In this document: positions 1 to 6,791 of the stretch, piece by piece | Position numbering within the stretch: the first letter of the stretch is position 1 | Layout: each line of letters starts with the position of its first letter | NCBI GenBank assembly: GCA_035447065.1 | Contig: DAOTGJ010000012.1 | Coordinates: 18,258-82,257 of the forward strand | DNA from: CALEMW01 sp035447065 | GTDB taxonomy: Bacteria > Krumholzibacteriota > Krumholzibacteriia > LZORAL124-64-63 | Direction: 5' to 3' | DNA: 64,000 nt | Position numbers and translations under genes: made by a program | Notes under the pieces: model-generated | Databases searched by the model: none | Told to the model about the DNA's origin: nothing | The model's input: the letters and a program-made list of their open reading frames with translations, nothing else

Positions 1-195
1 GCGGCCACGCGGCTGCAGCTCGAGAGCCAGACCCAGGTGGTGGACGCCCTCAACACCCGTCTGGACGCCGTGCGCGGCGTGAGCCTGGACGAGGAGGCGG
101 CCGACATGGCCCGCTACCAGAACGCATACGCCGCCTCCGCCAAGGTGGTGGCCGCGGCGCAGACCCTCTTCAGCACCGTGCTGGAGATGCTCTAA
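1..195 (+). CDS. flgK: Flagellar hook-associated protein 1 FlgK, C-terminal fragment
   Basis: This frame is open from the left edge to a TAA at 193-195 and gives 64 residues. They form the amphipathic D0 helix that ends FlgK, with the typical YQNAYAASAKVV segment and the ending TVLEML. FlgK is the first hook-filament junction protein. The flgL gene follows after 16 bases, the usual flgK-flgL order, which supports the call. The N-terminal part lies outside the window, so its start, length and promoter cannot be judged. Confidence 0.9.
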   Translation, partial: AATRLQLESQTQVVDALNTRLDAVRGVSLDEEAADMARYQNAYAASAKVVAAAQTLFSTVLEML

Positions 196-211
196 CGAGC
201 GAGGAAGGACC

Positions 212-1768
212 ATGGCCTTGCGAGTGACCGAACATCAGATCGCGCAGATGATCTACCTGGGCACCCAGAACAACCTGGGGCGCATGGCCGAGCTGCAGGA
301 GCAGAGCGCCAGCGGCCGCCGCGTGAACTCCTACGCCGACGACCCGCGCGGCGTGAGCCTGACGCGGCACTACGAGTCGCTGCTGTCGCAGAACGACCAG
401 TACCGCAGCAACATCGGCCGCGCACGGACCATCGTGGAGAACACGGACACGGCGCTGCAGGACCTCCTGGAGGTGCTGCGCGACGCCGCCACCGTGGCCC
501 GCCGCGAGGTCTCCGGCGCGTCCAGCAACTGGCAGACGCGCAACGTGGGCGCGGCGGAGGTGGAGGGCGTCATCGGCCAGGCCATCTCGCTGCTCAACCA
601 GTCCGTGGAGGGCAGCTCGCTCTTCGGCGGCTTCCGCACGGACCTGGATCCGTTCATCCGCTCGGCCACCGGCGAGGTGCAGTACCAGGGCGACACCAAC
701 ATCATGCAGGTGCGCATCGGACCCAGCACGCAGATCGGCATCAACGTGCCGGGCAGCGAGCTGCTGGGCTCGGACCGCTCGGTGCTGTCCGGCTTCGGCG
801 ACCTCTCGCCGCGGCTGGATCCCACCACGGCCCTGTCGGCCATCAGCCACGGCAACGGCTGGAGCATGGGCAGCATCCAGTTCACCGACGCCAGCGGCAT
901 CGAGAAGACGGTGGACCTCAGCGGCGCCGGGACCATCGCCGACGTGATCTCCATCCTGGGCGCCGCGGGCCTGACCGCGGCCATCAGCGCCGACGGCAGC
1001 GGCCTCGCCGTGACCGACCCCGCGGGCGGCCCCCTGAGCATCCGCGACGCCGCGGGCGGCGACACGGCCACCACCCTGGGCATCGTGGGCGCGTCCGACG
1101 CCGGCGTCATCGACGGTTCGGACATCCGCGCCTCGGCGGGCTGGACCCAGAACCTGGTGGACATCGACTCGCTGGCCGGGGCCCTGCCCCTGGGCTCCAT
1201 CCACCTGGAGATGGACGGCCAGGACGTGACCATCGACCTGAGCGCCGCCGCCACCCTGGACGACGTGCGCACGGCCTTCGAGAGCGCCGTCACCGCGGCG
1301 GGCCTGCCGCCGCTGACCATGGAGCTGTCCGGGGCGGCCATCAACGTGGTCTCCATCACGGGCGCCTCCTGGGTCATCTCCAACGAGCCCGGCGACGGCA
1401 CCGCCGACGCGCTGGGCCTCTCGGGCGAAGGCCGCCCCGCGCGCCTCTTCGGCACCCTGGAGAACCTGGTGGCCGCCCTGCGCGCCGACGACACCACGGC
1501 CATCCGGACGGCCATCGGCGAGCTGGAGGGCATCGAGCAGCACATCCTGGAGCTGGAGATCCAGGTGGCCGGCCGCGAGACCATGCTGGACTGGATGGAC
1601 GGGCTGCTCACGGACCGCGACCTGCAGCTGGAGACCAACCTCAGCAAGGTGCGCGACGCGGACATCATCGAGGTGGCGTCCAACCTGGCCCAGGCCGAGA
1701 CCGCCTACCAGGCCAGCCTGCTGGTCTCCAGCAAGCTGCTCCAGATGAACCTGTTCCATTACCTGTAG
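212..1768 (+). CDS. flgL: Flagellar hook-associated protein 3 FlgL, enlarged
   Basis: FlgL is the second hook-filament junction protein, sitting between FlgK and the filament. The N-terminal helix (residues about 1-130) is flagellin-like, with RVNSYADDPRGVSL in place of the flagellin RINRAADDAAGLAI block. The C-terminal helix (about 430-518) contains VASNLAQAETAYQASL and ends KLLQMNLFHYL. At 518 residues it is much longer than the roughly 300 of enteric FlgL. The extra length is central: two segments at about 225-300 and 325-405 resemble flagellin hook IN motifs (GTIADVISIL and ATLDDVRTAF with following beta-rich stretches). The ATG follows GAGGAAGG at a good distance. It ends 24 bases before fliW. 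Confidence 0.95.
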   Translation: MALRVTEHQIAQMIYLGTQNNLGRMAELQEQSASGRRVNSYADDPRGVSLTRHYESLLSQNDQYRSNIGRARTIVENTDTALQDLLEVLRDAATVARREVSGASSNWQTRNVGAAEVEGVIGQAISLLNQSVEGSSLFGGFRTDLDPFIRSATGEVQYQGDTNIMQVRIGPSTQIGINVPGSELLGSDRSVLSGFGDLSPRLDPTTALSAISHGNGWSMGSIQFTDASGIEKTVDLSGAGTIADVISILGAAGLTAAISADGSGLAVTDPAGGPLSIRDAAGGDTATTLGIVGASDAGVIDGSDIRASAGWTQNLVDIDSLAGALPLGSIHLEMDGQDVTIDLSAAATLDDVRTAFESAVTAAGLPPLTMELSGAAINVVSITGASWVISNEPGDGTADALGLSGEGRPARLFGTLENLVAALRADDTTAIRTAIGELEGIEQHILELEIQVAGRETMLDWMDGLLTDRDLQLETNLSKVRDADIIEVASNLAQAETAYQASLLVSSKLLQMNLFHYL

Positions 1769-1792
1769 TCGAACCCGAGCGGAGGACGACCG

Positions 1793-2323
1793 ATGAACGC
1801 CAAGTCCCACGACCTGACCCGGACCCCCGACGCGGACCTGATCCTCCTGCCCGAGGGCCTGGTGGGCCTGCCGGAACTGAAGCGCTGGGTGCTGCTGGAG
1901 AACGATCCGCCGCTGCCCATCCGCTGGCTGGCCAGCCTGGACCGCGAGGGGTTCCGCCTGCCGGTGACCGAGCCGGGCTGGTTCGACCCCGATTACGCCT
2001 TCGATCTGGACGACCGCGCGGAGCAGGCCCTGCAGGTGCGCCGGGCCGAGGATCTGGCCGTGCTGATCGTCACCACGGTGACGGCGGGCGGGGAGCGGAT
2101 CACGGGCAACCTGACGGCGCCGTTGGTGGTCAACATCCACAGCCGCAAGGGGTTGCAGTACATCCTGGACGATCGAAAGTATTCCTTGCACGCCGAGATC
2201 GATTCTGTCAGGTTCGGCCTGGCCATCGCCGAGCCGGACAGCGACGCAGCGGATTCGTCCGTGGACAGCGCCGCTCCGGCCCAGTATTCTGAGGACGGGG
2301 AGCCCGTCCTGGTGGACGGCTAG
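1793..2323 (+). CDS. fliW: Flagellar assembly factor FliW
   Basis: FliW is a small cytoplasmic protein. In Bacillus and Campylobacter it binds either flagellin or CsrA; when free flagellin is scarce, FliW is released from flagellin and sequesters CsrA, lifting translational repression of flagellin. The family features visible are LPEGLVGLPELKRWVLLE near the start, PVTEPGWFDPDY in the middle, and NLTAPLVVNIHSRKGLQYIL with the KYSLHAEI segment near residue 130. The 176 residues include a C-terminal acidic tail of about 30 residues beyond the core. csrA lies 66 bases downstream, the classic fliW-csrA pair, and fliC is 3 kb away. It is probably cotranscribed with flgK-flgL. Confidence 0.95.
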   Translation: MNAKSHDLTRTPDADLILLPEGLVGLPELKRWVLLENDPPLPIRWLASLDREGFRLPVTEPGWFDPDYAFDLDDRAEQALQVRRAEDLAVLIVTTVTAGGERITGNLTAPLVVNIHSRKGLQYILDDRKYSLHAEIDSVRFGLAIAEPDSDAADSSVDSAAPAQYSEDGEPVLVDG

Positions 2324-2389
2324 CGCGACGGATCGTCACAGCCCGGATCCCGCCCACACGCGCCGGGCCCAGCGGGACATGGAGGTCAC

Positions 2390-2653
2390 GTGCTCATCCT
2401 CAGCCGCAAACGGAACGAGAAGATCATGATCGGAGACAACATCTCCATCATGATCGTGGACATCCGTGGCGATCAGGTGCAGGTCGGCATCGACGCCCCG
2501 CGCTCCATCCCGGTCCACCGCCATGAGATCTATGAAGAGATCAAGGGCGTGACCCTCAGCGCCGCGGAGACCGACCCGGCGGACCTGGGCAAGCTGCGCG
2601 GCCGCAAGAACGGCAAGCCGCAGCCCAAGCCGGAGGACGGGAAGAAGGACTAG
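2390..2653 (+). CDS. csrA: Translational regulator CsrA
   Basis: CsrA is a homodimeric RNA-binding protein that recognises GGA motifs, often in hairpin loops, and here probably represses flagellin translation. The first 55 residues match the whole family fold: LILSRKRNEKIMIGDNI, the IMIVDIRGDQVQVGIDAP strands and the PVHRHEIYEEI helix. The GTG start at 2390 follows GGAGG at 2381-2385. At 87 residues it has a lysine-rich C-terminal tail of about 25 residues beyond the usual 61-75. A rho-independent terminator begins 29 bases after its stop. Confidence 0.97.
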   Translation: MLILSRKRNEKIMIGDNISIMIVDIRGDQVQVGIDAPRSIPVHRHEIYEEIKGVTLSAAETDPADLGKLRGRKNGKPQPKPEDGKKD

Positions 2654-2662
2654 GGGAGTCCG

Positions 2663-2992
2663 TCAGACGCGACGGTTCAGGAAGCACGGCGCCTCGGCGT
2701 CGTGCTTTTTCGTGCGGGGGCCCCGGTCGTTGAGGCGCTGCAGCTCGCGGGCGGCGTCGGCCTTGCCCCGGGCCAGGGCCTCGCCCAGCTCCAGGTCCAG
2801 GGCCTGCACCTGCGCCACGATGGCCAGCACGGCCTCGGGCACGGGCCGGTCCGCGGGGCGGGCGGCGTCCAGATCGTGCAGGAGATCGGCGCGGCGGGCC
2901 AGCAGGGCCTCGGCGGCGGGGAAGTCGCCCGCCGCCAGCGCCTCGCGCAGGGCCTCGGTCACGCTCAGGATGTCGCGGGCCAGGGTTTCCAT
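2663..2992 (-). CDS. fliT: FliT-like flagellar chaperone
   Basis: This 109-residue protein is almost entirely helical: METLARDILSVTEALREAL, a heptad-rich middle with LLARRADLLHDLDAA, and a basic tail. Sequence identity to known FliT is weak. The call rests mainly on position, directly after fliC-fliD-fliS on the same strand with only four bases separating it from fliS, which is where FliT (the FliD export chaperone) usually sits. The ATG at 2992 was chosen because upstream codons overlap fliS. Its last 15 or so codons contain the csrA terminator of the opposite strand. Confidence 0.65.
   Translation of the reverse strand: METLARDILSVTEALREALAAGDFPAAEALLARRADLLHDLDAARPADRPVPEAVLAIVAQVQALDLELGEALARGKADAARELQRLNDRGPRTKKHDAEAPCFLNRRV
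2682..2710 (+). terminator. Rho-independent terminator of the flgK-flgL-fliW-csrA unit
   Basis: AAGCACG pairs with CGTGCTT. A G-U pair and a CGCC/GGCG inner stem follow around a tight loop, and the stem is followed by a T run at 2706-2710. It lies just after csrA on the plus strand and overlaps the last codons of the convergent fliT-like gene. Confidence 0.8.
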
Positions 2993-2996
2993 GGGA

Positions 2997-3527
2997 TCAG
3001 ACGGCCACGCAGAGGTTGGTGCGGCGCTCGTCCGCGGTCTCGGACGGCGCGGCCTCCGGGGCCGGCCGCGAGGAAGCACGATCCATGCCCACGTTGCCGA
3101 TGTCCTCGGCCGGCACGGAATCCATGGCGGGGCCGCGGCGGTGCTCGGGCCGGTTCGCCAGCAGGGGCACCTCGCGCCAGGCGGCCAGCAGGGGGCGCAG
3201 GGTGCGCTTCACGTGGTCGATGTGCACGGGGTCGCGGTCGATGCTCAGCTCCGTCAGCTCCCGGTGGCAGAAGCGGTAGAGGGCCGACAGGTCGCGCGTG
3301 AAGCTCGCGCCGGCCTCGTGGTCCAGGGCCGCCTCCAGCTCGTTGAGGATCGCCTGCACCTTGCCCACGTTCAGTGCGCGCTCGGCGATGTCGCCGTCCA
3401 GCAGCGCCTGCAGCGTGCGGTCCAGGAAGCGGTCCATGCCCTCGTAGAGCATCACGATCATGCGTTCCGGGGTGACCGACTGGACGGCCACGGTCTGGTA
3501 CTGGCGGATGTTGCGGGCGTGCAGCAT
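2997..3527 (-). CDS. fliS: Flagellin export chaperone FliS
   Basis: FliS binds the disordered C-terminal helix of flagellin in the cytoplasm and stops premature polymerisation; in some bacteria it also binds FliW. Family marks are the N-terminal YQTVAVQSVTPERMIVMLYE segment, the GDIAERALNVGKVQAILNEL helix and the later LYRFCHREL helix. The core occupies about residues 1-130. The remaining 45 residues are a polar, probably disordered tail, making the protein (176 residues) longer than the usual 125-135. It lies 27 bases after fliD and just before the fliT-like gene, in one transcription unit with fliC. Confidence 0.95.
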   Translation of the reverse strand: MLHARNIRQYQTVAVQSVTPERMIVMLYEGMDRFLDRTLQALLDGDIAERALNVGKVQAILNELEAALDHEAGASFTRDLSALYRFCHRELTELSIDRDPVHIDHVKRTLRPLLAAWREVPLLANRPEHRRGPAMDSVPAEDIGNVGMDRASSRPAPEAAPSETADERRTNLCVAV

Positions 3528-3554
3528 GGGTCCTGGGCGCTCCTTCAGTGCGTT

Positions 3555-4889
3555 CTAGCTGTTGCTCGAGCCGATGACGGTGAAGCTGGACAGGGCGCTG
3601 CCCTGGCTGCTCAGCGTGGCGATGAGCGACTCCATGGCCGTGAACTGGGCCTTGATGCGCTCCTCGTACGAGGCCACCATGCGCTCGTAGCGCTCGATGG
3701 CCCGCTCGGACGATTCGATGCGGTCGTCCAGGGCCTCGTCGCTCACGGCCAGCAGGCCGTTCTCGCTGTCGGTCAGGTCCTCCAGGGCCAGACCCAGCTG
3801 CGACACGGTGCCCACGTGGTCGCCGTTGGTGACGAAGAGGTCGCGCACGCCGGTGTAGTCCGTGGCCACGGCCTCGGTGAAGGCGCTCTCGTCGAAGCTC
3901 AGCAGGCCGTCCTCGGCCTGCTTGATCCCCACCTGGGAGAGCATGGAGAAGTCGGCGCCCGGCAGGGCGGTGGTCATCACGCGCTGCACGCGGTCGACCA
4001 CGCTGCGCAGGCTGCCGTCGCCCCGCAGTGTGGCGTCGTCCTGGCGCTGCATCTCCACGTAGTTGAACAGCTCGTTGTAGGCGTCCACGAACCCCTGGAC
4101 CTTCTCCATGATCCCCTCGGGATCCACGGACACGTCCAGGCTGAACGTGGTGCCGGCGTCGGCCGCCAGCAGGTCGATGGTCACGCCCTCGATGGCCGAG
4201 GCCAGGCTGTTGGTCTGGCTGCTGACCGTGAGGCCGTCGATGATCACCTCGGCGTTGCCGGCCGGGTTCACGTTGGTGAACGCGGGGCCGGTGCCGCCGG
4301 TCAGGCCGCTGGCGTCGATGGAGAACGCGGCGTCCGTGCCGGTCTCCTCCGCGGTCAGAACCAGGTAGTTGCCGCCGGTCTCGCTGCCGTCGTTCAGGAT
4401 GGTGGCCGTGACCGGAGCGCCCGATTCGTTGATGGCGAAACGGAGGTCGCTCAGGCTGCTGGCCCCGGCGGTGAGCTCGATGTTGTAGGTGTCGCCGCCG
4501 GCGAGGATGGTGAAGGTGCCGGTGCCCACGCTGTCCGTGGAGGAGTCGAACCCCTGCGACCGCTCCTTCTGGGCGGTGGCCAGGGCGTTGACCGTGATCT
4601 CGTAGGACCCCTGCTGGGCCAGGTAGCCGGCCGACGCCGTGAGCAGGTCCTCCTGGCCCGAGACGGCGCTCAGGGAGCTGTACTCCCGGGGCGTGTCCAG
4701 GTCCTGGACCTTCTCCAGCAGGGCCTGCAGCTTGCCGCGCAGGTCGCCGTACGCGCTCTTCTTCTGCTGGAAACCCTGGATCCGGGTCTCCAGCCGGTTG
4801 ATGGGCGCGCGGCGCAGGGCCACCAGCTGGGACACGATGGTCCCGGTGTCCAATCCGCTCGCGATGCCGCTGAACGAGAACGTGCTCAT
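3555..4889 (-). CDS. fliD: Filament cap protein FliD
   Basis: FliD (HAP2) forms the cap at the filament tip and folds exported flagellin into the filament. The 444 residues match the family length. The N-terminal D0 segment reads FSFSGIASGLDTGTIVSQLV, followed by a coiled region and the AYGDLRGKLQALLEKV helix. The C-terminal half contains LSFDESAFTEAVATDYTGVRDLF and a final helical segment with YEERIKAQFTAMESLIATL. It lies 73 bases downstream of fliC with a strong GC hairpin between, and is probably transcribed from the fliC promoter. Confidence 0.96.
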   Translation of the reverse strand: MSTFSFSGIASGLDTGTIVSQLVALRRAPINRLETRIQGFQQKKSAYGDLRGKLQALLEKVQDLDTPREYSSLSAVSGQEDLLTASAGYLAQQGSYEITVNALATAQKERSQGFDSSTDSVGTGTFTILAGGDTYNIELTAGASSLSDLRFAINESGAPVTATILNDGSETGGNYLVLTAEETGTDAAFSIDASGLTGGTGPAFTNVNPAGNAEVIIDGLTVSSQTNSLASAIEGVTIDLLAADAGTTFSLDVSVDPEGIMEKVQGFVDAYNELFNYVEMQRQDDATLRGDGSLRSVVDRVQRVMTTALPGADFSMLSQVGIKQAEDGLLSFDESAFTEAVATDYTGVRDLFVTNGDHVGTVSQLGLALEDLTDSENGLLAVSDEALDDRIESSERAIERYERMVASYEERIKAQFTAMESLIATLSSQGSALSSFTVIGSSNS

Positions 4890-4917
4890 GATCGCCTCCC
4901 TACGGTCATGATCCCGC

Positions 4918-4948
4918 GGCGGAGCCCCCCGGGATGGGGGGCCCCGCC
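4918..4948 (-). terminator. GC-rich hairpin between fliC and fliD
   Basis: Arms of 13 bases (4918-4930 and 4936-4948) pair with one G-U wobble around a five-base loop. It begins 14 bases after the fliC stop. There is no T run, so it is more likely a partial terminator or an mRNA 3'-end stabiliser. Such an element would let fliC transcript outnumber fliD transcript. Confidence 0.6.
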
Positions 4949-4962
4949 CTCGGAGTTGCGGC

Positions 4963-5796
4963 TTACTGGAGCAGGCTCAGAGCCATCTGGGGGCTCATGT
5001 TGGCCTGGGCCAGGACGGACACGCCGGCCTGCTGCAGGATCTGGCTGCTGGTCATCGTGCTGGTCTCGGCAGCGATGTCCACGTCGCGGATCCGGCTGTT
5101 GGCGGCGGACACGTTCTCACGGGTGTTCTCGATCGTCCGCATGGCGGACTCGAGACGGTTCTGGGTCACACCGAAGTCGGCGCGCCAGTCGTTCAGGGTG
5201 CTGATGGCGCTCTCGACAGCATCGATCGCCGTGAGGGCGTTGGAGTTGTCAGCGCCATCGACCTGCACCTGGGAGATGTCCACACCGAGGTCGTCGGCAG
5301 CCGTGGCGTTCGACAGGTCGATCTGGATGATGTCCGTGGTGTTGGTACCCACCAGGATGTCATTGGTGGTACCGCTGCCGTCCAGCAACTTGATGCCGTT
5401 GAACTCCGTGGCGTTCGAGATGCGGGTGATCTCCTGACCCAGAGCATCGAACTCCGAGTTGATGTACCCGCGCTCGCTGGCGCCCATGGTCTCGTTACCG
5501 GCCTGCTGCGCCAGCTCGCGCATGCGGATCAGGATCCCGGACACCTCGTCCAGGGCGCCTTCCGCCAGCTGCACCATGGACACGCCGTCGGCGGCGTTCC
5601 GGTTGGCCTGCTCCAGAGCGCGGATGTCGCTCTTCATGGTCTCGGAGATGGCCAGACCGGCGGCGTCGTCGGCCGCGCGGTTGATCCGCAGACCGGAGCT
5701 CAGGCGCTCCAGCGAACGGTTCAGGGTCATGGTGCTCTTGTTCAGGTTCCGCTGGGCGTTCAGCGACGCGACGTTGGTGTTGATGCGAAGGGCCAT
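4963..5796 (-). CDS. fliC: Flagellin
   Basis: This is the major filament subunit. Both conserved ends are present: MALRINTNVASLNAQRNL, SLERLSSGLRINRAADDAAG and the GVSMVQLAEGALDEV helix at the N-terminus, and NSRIRDVDIAAETS with QILQQAGVSVLAQAN and MALSLLQ at the C-terminus. At 277 residues it is a minimal flagellin made almost only of D0/D1, with a short variable section near residues 130-190. Codon use is less GC-biased than in neighbours, typical of highly expressed flagellin. The leader carries a strong ribosome site at 5804-5810, CsrA-like elements and a σ28-type promoter. Confidence 0.98.
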   Translation of the reverse strand: MALRINTNVASLNAQRNLNKSTMTLNRSLERLSSGLRINRAADDAAGLAISETMKSDIRALEQANRNAADGVSMVQLAEGALDEVSGILIRMRELAQQAGNETMGASERGYINSEFDALGQEITRISNATEFNGIKLLDGSGTTNDILVGTNTTDIIQIDLSNATAADDLGVDISQVQVDGADNSNALTAIDAVESAISTLNDWRADFGVTQNRLESAMRTIENTRENVSAANSRIRDVDIAAETSTMTSSQILQQAGVSVLAQANMSPQMALSLLQ

Positions 5797-5803
5797 GGTC
5801 TTT

Positions 5804-5835
5804 CCTCCTTGAAAGGAATCGGAACGATCTTCCTT
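5804..5835 (-). promoter_or_regulatory. Flagellin ribosome site overlapping a CsrA-site-like GGA, with adjacent hairpin
   Basis: On the minus strand TCAAGGAGG (5804-5812) is both a strong Shine-Dalgarno, seven bases before the ATG, and close to the CsrA consensus around CAAGGA. Immediately upstream, 5813-5835 folds into a hairpin: AAGGA/TCCTT, a two-base bulge, then ATCG/CGAT with a TTC loop. A second CAAGGA begins this hairpin. The arrangement resembles the downstream CsrA site in the Bacillus flagellin leader. Confidence 0.65.
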
Positions 5836-5867
5836 GGGGTGATGCAGCCGGGTTGTGTGGTCGTTCG

Positions 5868-5881
5868 TCAGATCCTTCTGA
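5868..5881 (-). promoter_or_regulatory. Putative upstream CsrA site in the flagellin leader
   Basis: The minus-strand RNA forms UCAGA-AGGA-UCUGA, a five-base-pair stem presenting GGA in a four-base loop. This is the geometry preferred by CsrA. It lies about 70-85 bases before the flagellin start, inside the leader predicted from the σ28-type promoter. The sequence and fold are seen; binding is inferred. Confidence 0.6.
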
Positions 5882-5918
5882 GCTCCGACGCGCCCTGCTC
5901 CATCCGCAACTGGCCCTG

Positions 5919-5946
5919 TTATCGGGCCGGCCCCGAGTTTCCTTGA
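5919..5946 (-). promoter_or_regulatory. σ28-type promoter of fliC
   Basis: The minus strand has CCCGATAA (5926-5919), seven of eight matches to the σ28 -10 box GCCGATAA. TCAAGGAA (5946-5939) lies 12 bases upstream as a weaker -35. Transcription would begin near 5912 and give a leader of about 115 bases. FliA is encoded in the same window. Confidence 0.7.
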
Positions 5947-5962
5947 GGCATTTTTTTCAAGG
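5941..5962. repeat. Inverted repeat over the fliC -35 region
   Basis: CCTTGA (5941-5946) and TCAAGG (5957-5962) form an inverted repeat with a ten-base AT-rich spacer. One further T-A pair extends it. The left arm coincides with the fliC -35 element, so it could be an operator. Confidence 0.45.
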
Positions 5963-6143
5963 AGGTTGTTTTGGTGATGGAACGAACCGACGGAAGGACC
6001 CCTCGCACACCGGCGGCGTCATGCTTCGCGGAACGCTGGAGCGGAGACGCGCGACCCGACGCCGCACGTCGGTTCATGCGTGCGGCATCTCGATGGTGCG
6101 GGGCATCAAACAGCAAGCGAGAGGATGCAAGGTCAAACTGTGC

Positions 6144-6170
6144 TCAAGTTTTTCGAGCGGACGCCGAAAC
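6144..6170 (+). promoter_or_regulatory. σ28-type promoter of flgM
   Basis: TCAAGTTT (6144-6151), 11 bases, then GCCGAAAC (6163-6170). This is 13 of 16 matches to TAAAGTTT-N11-GCCGATAA at exact spacing. The start site would be near 6177, about 105 bases before flgM. Confidence 0.65.
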
Positions 6171-6202
6171 CATGCGTGTGGTCCACGACTCCGATGCCCC
6201 GC

Positions 6203-6218
6203 TGGTATCAGCCTTGCA
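6203..6218 (+). promoter_or_regulatory. σ54-type promoter of flgM
   Basis: TGGTATCAGCCTTGCA has the GG-N10-GC spacing and matches TGG, A and TTGCA of the TGGCACG-N4-TTGCW consensus. The start site would be near 6229, about 54 bases before the flgM ATG. The remainder of the 5797-6282 gap shows no convincing gene: codons upstream of flgM in its frame lack the strong third-position GC bias of the window. Confidence 0.75.
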
Positions 6219-6282
6219 TCGCCCGGGGGAAACTGAGACCATCGACACCCGGCCCAGGTGTCTTAGTAAGGAGACGAAAGAC

Positions 6283-6648
6283 ATGGCGACGGATAAGGTG
6301 AACCTCTCTTCGCTGAACTCGGCGATGGCGCGGTTCCAGCAGACCCAGGCCGCGCAGGATCAGGCCAAGGCCGCCCAGAGCGGCGGCGCCGCGCGCGAGT
6401 CGGTGCAGCCCGCCAACGTGGGCGACCGCTTCGAGCGCTCGGCCGAGGCCGAATCCTACGCGAAGCTGCGCGAGACGATGGATCTCGGTCGCGCGGCCGT
6501 GGCCCAGGAGCCCGACATGCGCCAGGAGCGCATCGACGAGGTGAAGACCAAGCTGCTCGAGGGCAAGGTCATCACGCCCGAGGTCAAGGAGCAGGTGGCT
6601 CAGAGCCTCGAGCGCGTCATGAAGATCCTGGACCTCTTCGTCAGCTGA
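6283..6648 (+). CDS. flgM: FlgM-like anti-σ28 factor
   Basis: FlgM binds and inhibits FliA until the hook is complete, then is exported. The 121-residue protein has a low-complexity, Gln/Ala-rich N-terminal half. Its C-terminal half (about 70-118) fits the FlgM pattern: MRQERIDEVKTKLLEGK, then a TPEVKEQVAQSLERVMKIL helix, comparable to the ERVEALKTAIRNG region of enteric FlgM. The start at 6283 follows TAAGGAG; longer in-frame starts near 5971-5977 were not used. Separate σ28- and σ54-type promoters precede it and a terminator follows, so it is probably monocistronic. Identity is moderate, so the name rests partly on context. Confidence 0.65.
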   Translation: MATDKVNLSSLNSAMARFQQTQAAQDQAKAAQSGGAARESVQPANVGDRFERSAEAESYAKLRETMDLGRAAVAQEPDMRQERIDEVKTKLLEGKVITPEVKEQVAQSLERVMKILDLFVS

Positions 6649-6710
6649 GCGGCGGATTTCCCTCCGCCGCTCGGCGGCGCCCCCCCGGTGTTTCCCGACA
6701 CCGTGTTTTT
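6648..6710 (+). terminator. Terminator region after flgM
   Basis: Two hairpins follow the stop. AGCGGCGGA/TCCGCCGCT (6648-6671) has a six-base loop. CGGTGT/ACACCG (6686-6703) has a TTCCCG loop and is followed by TGTTTTT, giving a rho-independent terminator. Confidence 0.75.
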
Positions 6711-6712
6711 GC

Positions 6713-6741
6713 TTGCCACCGGTGATCAGAATTCTTACAGT
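6713..6741 (+). promoter_or_regulatory. σ70-type promoter of the kinase/regulator operon
   Basis: TTGCCA (6713-6718), a 17-base spacer and TACAGT (6736-6741), directly after the flgM terminator. The start would be near 6748, with AAGGGGG before the kinase ATG at 6792. Confidence 0.65.
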
Positions 6742-6791
6742 CGCGCCCGACAACGCTCCCAGGACGGATCTGCCAAGGGGGTACGGGCCGC

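Noticed and set aside
2702..5204. Plus-strand frame of about 830 codons opposite fliT-fliS-fliD
   Set aside because: Antisense to fliT, fliS and fliD; composition is repetitive Gly/His/Val and no family is visible.
5971..6282. In-frame N-terminal extension of FlgM
   Set aside because: Third-position GC is low and irregular, the stretch contains both flgM promoters, and a better ribosome site precedes 6283. Kept only as a finding.
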